Positions 29,407 through 36,928 of a DNA stretch of 64,000 nucleotides are shown here, piece by piece. The notes beneath the pieces were generated by a model. The model was not told where the DNA came from. It ran no database searches and saw only the letters and a list, made by a program, of their open reading frames with translations. The stretch is from the NCBI GenBank assembly GCA_947259995.1, contig CAMYOK010000013.1:1-64000 (forward strand), in the 5' to 3' direction. Source of the stretch: an uncultured Pseudomonadales bacterium (lineage in GTDB: Bacteria; Pseudomonadota; Gammaproteobacteria; Pseudomonadales; Pseudohongiellaceae). Positions within the stretch are counted from its first letter, which is position 1. Every line of letters begins with the position of its first letter. The translations under genes and the position numbers were made by a program.

Positions 29407-31136
29407 GCGCTTCCTCTCATCCCTTTACGATTGCGCCATACTAGGCGTGGCACAAACAAGGCCAACATAAACCCTAGCATCGGCAATACTGCCTGTAACA
29501 AAGCCCATACGGCGATAATACTGCGGTTACCACCCGAGGCCAGTGCAACGGCCTCCGTGGTCAGTGTCGAGACGCGGCCTGCACCAATGAGTTGGCTGGC
29601 TAAATACTGGCTAATACTGACGGCAAAACCGACGGCCATTGCCGTCAGACATGGCGCCAAGAGTAGCGGTAGGCGTACCTTCCAAAACACCTGCCACTGG
29701 CTTGCCCCTAGCGTTGCCGCTAGTTGCGACCAACGTGGGTCTAGGCGTCGATAAGCCTCCGACAATGCTAGAAAGCTATAAGGCAACACAAAGAGTAGAT
29801 GGGCAAAAATCACCATGGCGATGTTGGGCGTCCACTGTAAAAACTCAGTCGCCACAATGATGCCGAATAGAAAGGCGATCTGTGGAACGATCAATGGCAG
29901 GTAGAGCAATATCAAGGAAGGCGATAAGCGTTTTTGAAAGCGCTGCTCACTCTCTAGAACCGCTATGACCAAGGCAATTGCGATGAGTGTCGCCAACACA
30001 GCAATGATCAAGGTGTTGGCTAGGGGCGATGCCAGATCGAGAGAGGCGTTCTCCCACGCACGTAGATTCCAAGAGCGAGGCAAGTTCTCCGGAAAGCGCC
30101 AAAATCCAGCGAAGGAATTCAGCACTAACGCCACCACGCCACCGATAGATAGCAGCACCGCCGTTGCCACCCCGAGCAAACCAATGCCACGCAGCACGCT
30201 ATCTGCCCGCCCACGATGTCCACTAAGGGCATAGCGACGCCCAAGCAATGCGAAGACCACTTCTAAGCCGCGCCACAACAACAGCGCCGATAGGGTGACG
30301 CCTAGCTGAAGCAAGGCGCCCGCTGCGGCCATGAAGCGCAAGCTTAGGTCGGGGTCATTGAACCATTGCAGCACTTGCACGCTTAATGTGTAAGGCAGAT
30401 TTGGCCCAATAATCAGCGCGACATCGACAGTCGCCGACGCAAAAGCGATGACTGCATACACCGGTAGCCGAATGAGGGGATAAAGCGCTGGAGTTACAGT
30501 CAGTAGCCACGCTAGACCGCGGCGATACCCCAGAGAGCGAGCGATATTCACGCGTTTATCGGCCTCTATCTGCGGCAATGCGGCTAGCGCCATCAGCAAT
30601 AGAAAGGGAATCTCTTTGACCGTCAGCGCAAGCATCAGAGACAGGCCCCAATAATCATTGACGATCAGTACGTCGGGCGGTGAGCTAAAGCCCGTCGCAC
30701 TTGGGGATAACCAACGCATCAACAGCCCTGACGGCGCAATGAGGAAGGCGAGGCCAAAAGCTGCCGCGGCATGGGGAATGGCGAGTAGTGGCGAGACAAG
30801 CCGGCGCATCCAGCTCTCAAGACGGGTGCCGCTGGCGGCGGCGAGAAACAGCAACACCAGTAGCAATGCCAATAGGGGTGTGACTAACGCCGAAACCATA
30901 CTCACCATGACACTGTGAGATAGGCCCGGCGCTGCAAATAGTGCAGCGAAGTGATTAAGAGTCAAACCTTCACCGCCGATCGCAGGCAGATATCCGAAGG
31001 CAGGTAGGACGGTTAGCCCCACCCCAAGAACGACTGGCGCTAACAGGATCAACAACATGAACCAAGGTGCGCCGCGCAACCCCCACTGTGCGCCCCCCCT
31101 TAACACGGCTTGCAAAGATGCTCTAGCGGGCCCCAT
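29403..31136 (-). CDS. ynjC: ABC transporter permease with two fused modules, YnjC-like
   Basis: About 577 residues from ATG 31136; a GTG at 31154 would add six residues. Some 12 hydrophobic segments form two homologous permease halves, each with an EAA-type loop (second: EAYRRLDPRWSQLAATLGAS). This duplicated layout is shared with ThiP and YnjC. The start overlaps the binding-protein gene. Substrate is unknown. Confidence 0.88.
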   Translation of the reverse strand: MGPARASLQAVLRGGAQWGLRGAPWFMLLILLAPVVLGVGLTVLPAFGYLPAIGGEGLTLNHFAALFAAPGLSHSVMVSMVSALVTPLLALLLVLLFLAAASGTRLESWMRRLVSPLLAIPHAAAAFGLAFLIAPSGLLMRWLSPSATGFSSPPDVLIVNDYWGLSLMLALTVKEIPFLLLMALAALPQIEADKRVNIARSLGYRRGLAWLLTVTPALYPLIRLPVYAVIAFASATVDVALIIGPNLPYTLSVQVLQWFNDPDLSLRFMAAAGALLQLGVTLSALLLWRGLEVVFALLGRRYALSGHRGRADSVLRGIGLLGVATAVLLSIGGVVALVLNSFAGFWRFPENLPRSWNLRAWENASLDLASPLANTLIIAVLATLIAIALVIAVLESEQRFQKRLSPSLILLYLPLIVPQIAFLFGIIVATEFLQWTPNIAMVIFAHLLFVLPYSFLALSEAYRRLDPRWSQLAATLGASQWQVFWKVRLPLLLAPCLTAMAVGFAVSISQYLASQLIGAGRVSTLTTEAVALASGGNRSIIAVWALLQAVLPMLGFMLALFVPRLVWRNRKGMRGSA

Positions 31137-32337
31137 AGCGCTCGACCCATTCACGCTCTAATGCCCCCACCCAATCTGGGTGTGGCTCTTGCAAGGTCTT
31201 CCCTAGCGCCTCTGGCGGCAAAGTCGCAGAGCCAACATCGACGTTAGCAAATGCGGCTCGCTCTTGTGCACTGAGCTGCTCCATACTGAGCACCGTGGTG
31301 CTGCCCATGACCTCAGGCCGATAGGCTTGCAGCTGCGCCTGTGCCGATAAGAGAAAATTTGCGAAGACCATGGCACCCGCCTTAGCACGAGCATTGAATG
31401 GCACAGCTAGGAAGCTCACATTACCAATACTGCCAGCATCGGACACAAAGCTGCGCACTGTCTCGGGCAACTCTCCTGCCGCAATGCCCGCACTCGCCTC
31501 CGCTGGGCTCAAACTAATCGCTAGACTGATTTCCCCGTCTCCCATCATGCGGCGCATCTGTGTCCCACTACTGGGAAAACTACGCCCGCCTCTTAAGAGC
31601 GAGGGATGTAATTGATCCAAATAAGACCATAAAGGTGCAGTGATGCGCGCAAACTCTTCTGTCACTAATGGTTTATAGAGCGGCTCGCGATCCTCGACGA
31701 GTTCAAGCAGCACTTGCTTTAAAAAAGTCGAGCCTAAAAATACCGGTGGCCGTGGGTAGGTAAATTGTCCAGGGTTTTCCTGTGCCCATGCCAGAAGTGC
31801 ATGAACGTTAGTCGGTGGTGACGGCAAGATCTCACTGTCGAAATAGTAAATGAGTTGTGAGCGTGTCCAAGGAGACTCTAGACCTTCGACGGCAATGGTG
31901 AAATCTTCGCGCATTTCAGGGCGCTTATCGGCATCCACTAAAGCAAAGTTTGGCAACTGTTCCGCCCACGGGCCGAACAATAAGGCGTTTTGTTTTAGCG
32001 TGGCAAAGTTTTCGCCGTTGACCCAAAGCAAGTCCACAGTGCCAGTCTCGGTATTGCCAGCGAGTTTTTCTGCGAGGATGCGTGACACAGCCTCAGCGGT
32101 GTCGCTGAGTTTTACATGCACGATTTCGACGCCATAACGCTTTTGCGTTTGCTCTGCCGCCCACGCGATATAGCGATTAATCTGTGGGTCCCCCGCCCAG
32201 GCATCAAAATACACTGTTTGCCCCCGAGCCGAAGCGACTACTTGCTCCCAGTTGCCTGGGTCAGGTGAGTCGCTAAACACATTGATGGGGAGCAGACAAA
32301 ATAGGCCCACTAGCATTAAGCAAAGCGATCGTGACAT
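31123..32337 (-). CDS. ynjB: ABC transporter periplasmic binding protein, YnjB-like
   Basis: 404 residues with a signal peptide (LCLMLVGLFCLLPINVFSDS). The mature part reads like a group of iron/thiamine/polyamine-type binding proteins: QTVYFDAWAGDPQINRYIAW and a typical DLLWVNGENFATLKQN. The ATG follows the stop of the radical SAM gene with no gap (TGAATG), so translation is coupled. E. coli YnjB has no firmly established ligand. Confidence 0.88.
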   Translation of the reverse strand: MSRSLCLMLVGLFCLLPINVFSDSPDPGNWEQVVASARGQTVYFDAWAGDPQINRYIAWAAEQTQKRYGVEIVHVKLSDTAEAVSRILAEKLAGNTETGTVDLLWVNGENFATLKQNALLFGPWAEQLPNFALVDADKRPEMREDFTIAVEGLESPWTRSQLIYYFDSEILPSPPTNVHALLAWAQENPGQFTYPRPPVFLGSTFLKQVLLELVEDREPLYKPLVTEEFARITAPLWSYLDQLHPSLLRGGRSFPSSGTQMRRMMGDGEISLAISLSPAEASAGIAAGELPETVRSFVSDAGSIGNVSFLAVPFNARAKAGAMVFANFLLSAQAQLQAYRPEVMGSTTVLSMEQLSAQERAAFANVDVGSATLPPEALGKTLQEPHPDWVGALEREWVERYGAR

Positions 32338-33453
32338 TCAGCTGCTCGCCTTTTCGGCCGCCTTACTCGCCGCACTATCTGAGCGAGCGAGCAAGCCTAA
32401 ACGCTTCGCGCGACGCGCACGAAAACGCTCATCCAAGACATCGCTTAAGACTTCATGATGGAAACGATCGCAGGCGATACACAAATTCTGGTAGTCGCGC
32501 CCGTCGGGAGACTTGGTTTTACCTGCGTCAATAAACTGCGCCTCGCTCCACCCGACGAACTCGCCCATTTTCTCAGGGGCACCCTGATTAATCGCTTGCA
32601 TCGCTGGGTGTTCTGACAAGTCTTCTAACAATTCTTTTAGGGGCTCTTCAGTAAGATTGCCAAGCGGGTGGGCAGTCTTTAAGCAACACGGATAGACGTC
32701 ACCGGTTGGATCTATAGAAACCTCAGCGCCCGCATAACCGTAGTTGAGAAAGTTCAACCCACCTGACCAAGCATTACAAAAATTATCTTCCAAGGTCGCC
32801 GTCGACAGGCCATTTTGCCAGGCACGCCCTCTTGGCCAGAGCTTTCCTATCCACACCTCTTCGGTGGCACCAAACATATTGTATAGCGGTATGTCTGGAT
32901 TCATTTGCAAGCGGCGCTCGTCAAATAGCGCGGCGTTCTCAACCCCTGCATTCGCGAACATGCTTTGCAGTTTGTCGATCAGTTTTTGGCGTTTGTCCCC
33001 CTCCATGCCAACATGATAGTCGTCCATGCCAGACACAGAGATCGTCCACACACCCCGGGCGAGTAGTTCATCAATAATCTTTGCTGTCAGGAGGTCACCG
33101 GTAGTCTGGACGACAACTTTCACTCCACCAACATCGCGGTATTTGTCGCGGATTGCCTCTAGAGCTGGATACAGGACGCGTTCACGCACAGGTTCTGTCA
33201 TCACATCGCCACCAGAGATGATGATGCGCCCAATACGCTCCTCATACTCGGCTTGCGGCTCAGATTCAGGGTTAACGCGCTCTAAAAAACGCATAGTCTT
33301 TGGAAAATTGGCGATAATTTTGGGGGAGTTTTGCTCGGCCTCTGCCACTACTTGTTCGAGCTCATCGCGCACATAAGGGCGGAACTTTTCTTCATAGCAA
33401 TGTTTACAACGACGATGGCAATGCCAACATAAAACATAGTAGATCGATTCCAT
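32338..33453 (-). CDS. Radical SAM/SPASM-type enzyme of unknown substrate
   Basis: 371 residues. The radical SAM cluster motif CxxxCxxC is Cys12-Cys16-Cys19, with an extra Cys9. GRIIISGGDVMTEP is the GGE-like SAM-binding region. Downstream cysteines (VYPCCLK near 257 and CIACDRF near 338) and the phrase VSIDPTGDVYPCC match a SPASM auxiliary-cluster segment. The C-terminal tail is Ala/Lys-rich. It is the first gene of an operon that runs directly into a YnjBCD-type importer. SPASM enzymes usually modify peptides or protein side chains, but no precursor peptide gene is seen. The substrate is unknown. Confidence 0.85.
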   Translation of the reverse strand: MESIYYVLCWHCHRRCKHCYEEKFRPYVRDELEQVVAEAEQNSPKIIANFPKTMRFLERVNPESEPQAEYEERIGRIIISGGDVMTEPVRERVLYPALEAIRDKYRDVGGVKVVVQTTGDLLTAKIIDELLARGVWTISVSGMDDYHVGMEGDKRQKLIDKLQSMFANAGVENAALFDERRLQMNPDIPLYNMFGATEEVWIGKLWPRGRAWQNGLSTATLEDNFCNAWSGGLNFLNYGYAGAEVSIDPTGDVYPCCLKTAHPLGNLTEEPLKELLEDLSEHPAMQAINQGAPEKMGEFVGWSEAQFIDAGKTKSPDGRDYQNLCIACDRFHHEVLSDVLDERFRARRAKRLGLLARSDSAASKAAEKASS

Positions 33454-33563
33454 CGATAACCCTTTTATACACTTTATTGGTTTAAAACGAATTTAGAGCA
33501 GGCAAACGCTCTTTCTCTGCAATACTGTACGAGCCTATTGTTCAAAGCAGATCATCGATCACA

Positions 33564-33866
33564 CTAGGTGACGGGATAGATATGCAACATGGTCTCACTC
33601 GCTAAAGACCACACATCATCATGTGCCAGCAAACTCCTGGCCTGCTCTACCTCGCACTCCACGACGTCGCGCGCACCAAATTCATCGACATAAAACCCCA
33701 GACTCCCTGCAGCGGCAAGGCTTAGCGTTTTCTCGATGATCCATTGCTGTACCTGGGCAGGGCTTTCGTTGTCGCATTGCCTAGATAGTGCGCGAAACAG
33801 CTCTAGTATTGAGGCTTCCTCATCCAAATGCAGCATGAAGAGTTCTAATTTTTCTTGTTCTTTCAT
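33564..33866 (-). CDS. Small protein of unknown function
   Basis: 100 residues from ATG 33866 with AGAGAAG upstream. It is acidic, Leu/Ala/Glu-rich and probably mostly helical, with one Cys in CDNES and one in VVECEV. No signal peptide or membrane segment. I recognise no domain. It lies 52 bp after the EamA transporter gene on the same strand, so co-transcription is likely. Confidence 0.6.
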   Translation of the reverse strand: MKEQEKLELFMLHLDEEASILELFRALSRQCDNESPAQVQQWIIEKTLSLAAAGSLGFYVDEFGARDVVECEVEQARSLLAHDDVWSLASETMLHIYPVT

Positions 33867-33918
33867 CACATTGCTTCTCTTTCAACAATAGAGGGAGTGA
33901 AACCCGATTTGTTGCAAA

Positions 33919-34845
33919 TTAATTTCGCTTTCCTTGTTTTCTCGACATTAAGGGATACAGGAACACCACCAATACAATGATGCTCGCACCGGCGTAAAAC
34001 TGTACTCCTAATTCCTTCTGCTCGTCGAGTATCAGTATGGCTAGCATGATCGCATAAATTGGCTCCATATTAACCGCCAACGACGAGGCATAGGCGGACA
34101 AATGCCGCAGGGCTCGCAGTGACAGAGCAAATGGCAGCAAGGTGCAGGCGCAGGCTAGTACGGCAAGGTAGATGAGATCCTGCTGGTTCGGCAAGGCAAA
34201 TAGCTGTGAGGCCGCTGGAATTAACTCGGTCGCTGTGGCTTCGGCACCACGAACTCCCACAAACCCTATGCTGAGGAGCAGCACGAAAACACCACCGCTA
34301 AGCATTTCGATCCCTGTAGCCGTTAGTGAATCTGTGCGCAATATCAAACGCTTATTGCAAGCGGCAAACAAGGCCGCCAACAACGCTGACACCACCCCGA
34401 TCAACACCCCCGCATTCATCTGCTCGGGCGTCCCCCCCACTAACAGCGCCATACCCGGCAACACCAAGAGACCGATAAACATCTCGTTCAATTGGAAACG
34501 ACGTCCTGTGATCAATGGCTCTAAAACACATAAAAAGATTGGCGATAAGGCCATGCAGGTTGCAGTGACAGAAGCATTGGCGAGTTTTACAGATAAGTAA
34601 AATGTCACCCAATGCAGGGCGACGAGCACTCCCACCCCGGCAAAAGCCGCCCCATGCCGAAGTGAAAGACTGGCTATACCGCGCCAGACCTTGGGCACGC
34701 AGAACAGTAGCAAGGCCACTAACAACATGCGCCATAACACTAGTGATAAGGCAGGAATGCTGATGAGCCTGCCTAGAATGGCGGTAAACCCCCACAGGAA
34801 GACACAGAAATGGATCTGTAGCCAAGCATTACGCGTTTCGGGCAT
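33919..34845 (-). CDS. EamA/DMT-family transporter
   Basis: 308 residues with about ten hydrophobic segments in two EamA repeats. The first ends with VTATCMALSPIFLCVLEPLI and the second with SLAVNMEPIYAIMLAILIL, the usual EamA signature. Such proteins export amino acids or metabolites; the substrate is not determinable. Next to the small protein of unknown function. Confidence 0.88.
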   Translation of the reverse strand: MPETRNAWLQIHFCVFLWGFTAILGRLISIPALSLVLWRMLLVALLLFCVPKVWRGIASLSLRHGAAFAGVGVLVALHWVTFYLSVKLANASVTATCMALSPIFLCVLEPLITGRRFQLNEMFIGLLVLPGMALLVGGTPEQMNAGVLIGVVSALLAALFAACNKRLILRTDSLTATGIEMLSGGVFVLLLSIGFVGVRGAEATATELIPAASQLFALPNQQDLIYLAVLACACTLLPFALSLRALRHLSAYASSLAVNMEPIYAIMLAILILDEQKELGVQFYAGASIIVLVVFLYPLMSRKQGKRN

Positions 34846-34994
34846 TCGTCTCTAATCCTATCTAGAGCCATGGCAAAGTGCAGCGAGAACAAAGGCCCAG
34901 TCTAACAAAGAGTCTTCCTCCCTCGATAATTGTTTCCTTGCAATGGAGAGGCTAGACTTTAACCTTTAAACAACTTCCTCAGGAACTACGCTTC

Positions 34995-35612
34995 ATGACC
35001 TCGCCAGTGGCGATCATTAACGCCAATTTGCTCAGCACCGACCCATTGCTGTGCGTCCTCGACGAGTTCGCTAGCGATGAGGAGATCACGCATTTACTGC
35101 AAGCAGGCGCTGCCCTATTAGAGCCGGCGCTTGTGACCGGCCCAGAAGAAGGCGTCACCAGCAAACGCAGAACGGGGCGAAATTGCTGGATTCCCCATAA
35201 GCATGACACTGTTGTCGAAGGACTTTGCGAACGCATCAGCACCCTAGTTGGACTCCCGCTTTTGCAGGCAGAATCGATCCAGCTGATTCACTATGATGAG
35301 ACTCAGGAATATGCAGCGCATTTCGATGCCTGGGATGCCGAGAGTGAAGCAGGAAAACGCTGCATGAAGCGTGGTGGGCAACGCCTTGTTACCTGCCTGC
35401 TGTATCTCAACGATGTCGAAGAAGGAGGTGGCACCACGTTTCCAAAGCTCAAGATGCAGGTGGAGGCGAAAAAGGGCCGCCTAGTGCTGTTCCATAATTG
35501 CAATCTTGGAGGGACAGTACGTCACCCGCATAGCTTGCACGGTGGGATGCCAGTGATCAAAGGCGAAAAGTGGGCATGTAATCTTTGGTTTCGCGAACAC
35601 AAGTATTGGTAA
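34995..35612 (+). CDS. Prolyl 4-hydroxylase-like 2-oxoglutarate/Fe(II) dioxygenase
   Basis: 205 residues. The metal-binding residues are His109 and Asp111 (AAHFDAWD) and His182 (SLHGG); Lys192 in GEKW is the 2-oxoglutarate anchor. CLLYLNDVEEGGGTTFPKL is typical of the prolyl 4-hydroxylase alpha-subunit family. Bacterial members hydroxylate proline in proteins, including elongation factor Tu. The target here is unknown. It has no signal peptide. It is upstream of the Nramp-like gene by 84 bp. Confidence 0.9.
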   Translation: MTSPVAIINANLLSTDPLLCVLDEFASDEEITHLLQAGAALLEPALVTGPEEGVTSKRRTGRNCWIPHKHDTVVEGLCERISTLVGLPLLQAESIQLIHYDETQEYAAHFDAWDAESEAGKRCMKRGGQRLVTCLLYLNDVEEGGGTTFPKLKMQVEAKKGRLVLFHNCNLGGTVRHPHSLHGGMPVIKGEKWACNLWFREHKYW

Positions 35613-35695
35613 AGCTTAGTCTTGAGTCACATCGAAGCTCCCCTGTATGATGCGCCCTACTCTGACCCCCTTTAGCATTAACACGGCAAGAATCT

Positions 35696-36928
35696 ATGAA
35701 AAACACCCAATTACGCGCTCGGCTACGGGCATTAGGCCCAGGCTTAGTCATGTCCTCTGCAGCAGTTGGCGGCTCGCACCTTGTTGCGTCTACTCAGGCG
35801 GGAGCCTTGTTTGGCTGGCAACTTCTGTGGCTTGTCTTGCTCGTGAATATCCTTAAATATCCGTTTTTCCGCTTCGGTGTCCAATACACCTTAATTGAAA
35901 ATGAAAGCCTCATCCATGGCTATCTCCGCAAGGGTCGGCATTATCTAATGGCGTTTACCGCGCTTAATATAGTTGCCGCAGTGGTCAACACGGCAGGCGT
36001 ATTGATTCTCAGCGCGAGCCTTCTGCAGTACTTCATTCCGTGGCAAGTGTCACTCACCACGCTATGTTTTCTCTTGCTGTTTGCCTGTTTGAGCATTCTG
36101 TTGGCTGGGCATTACAAATTGCTCGATAGACTCTCGAAAGTGATCATGTTCACGCTCACCGTAACCACGGTATTCGCCGTTGTGATCGCTTGGCAAAATG
36201 GGTCTGCTACACCAGCCGACTACGTGAGCCCTTCCCCTTGGCAATTATCTGCACTCGCCTTTCTAGTTGCCATGGTCGGTTGGATGCCCGTGCCCATCGA
36301 GATTTCGGCTATCAGTTCATTGTGGACTCGATCCAAACAGAAACTAACGCAAGTATCCTTATCCGACGCACTATTCGATTTTAATATTGGCTATGGCGTT
36401 GCCGTACTTCTGGCCGTGGTGTTCTTGGCGCTAGGCGCGTTAGTGCAACATGGCGCCGAGCAAGAGATCGCGCTTGCCAGTGCCGCCTTTGCTCAGCAAT
36501 TAGTGTCGATGTATGCCGCCACAATAGGTGATTGGTCACAATACTTGGTCGCGGGAATTGCCTTCATGTGCATGTTTGGCACTACATTGGCGGTTATGGA
36601 TGGCTATGCACGAACGCTTAACGAATCCGTGCATTTGCTTGGTCGCTCTGAAGATGAAGCGCCACGGTGGACATTAAATGCCTGGATCATCGCGCAAGCC
36701 TTTGCGGGCATGGCGATAATCCTGTTCTTTCAGAGTGCACTAGCGCCGATGCTCAGCTTTGCCATGACCTTGGCCTTCATAACCACGCCGTTCTTCGCGT
36801 GGCTAAACTTCGACTTAGTGCGTAAACGCCATATCTCCAAAGGTATGAATCTACTGGCATGGGTTGGCCTGATTTACCTCACTGCCTTCGCCATTGCGTT
36901 TATCCTCTGGTGGTTATTCGCCAGTTAA
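35696..36928 (+). CDS. Nramp-superfamily transporter with non-canonical metal site
   Basis: 410 residues, about 11-12 membrane segments. The N-terminal region LRALGPGLVMSSAAVGGSHL aligns with Nramp TM1 but lacks the metal-binding DPGN. The TM6 region reads PIEISAISSLW in place of the MPH motif. It thus belongs to the group of Nramp-related proteins that should not bind divalent metals in the classical way. Substrate is unknown. Its stop overlaps the convergent glucan-synthase stop by four bases. Confidence 0.82.
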   Translation: MKNTQLRARLRALGPGLVMSSAAVGGSHLVASTQAGALFGWQLLWLVLLVNILKYPFFRFGVQYTLIENESLIHGYLRKGRHYLMAFTALNIVAAVVNTAGVLILSASLLQYFIPWQVSLTTLCFLLLFACLSILLAGHYKLLDRLSKVIMFTLTVTTVFAVVIAWQNGSATPADYVSPSPWQLSALAFLVAMVGWMPVPIEISAISSLWTRSKQKLTQVSLSDALFDFNIGYGVAVLLAVVFLALGALVQHGAEQEIALASAAFAQQLVSMYAATIGDWSQYLVAGIAFMCMFGTTLAVMDGYARTLNESVHLLGRSEDEAPRWTLNAWIIAQAFAGMAIILFFQSALAPMLSFAMTLAFITTPFFAWLNFDLVRKRHISKGMNLLAWVGLIYLTAFAIAFILWWLFAS

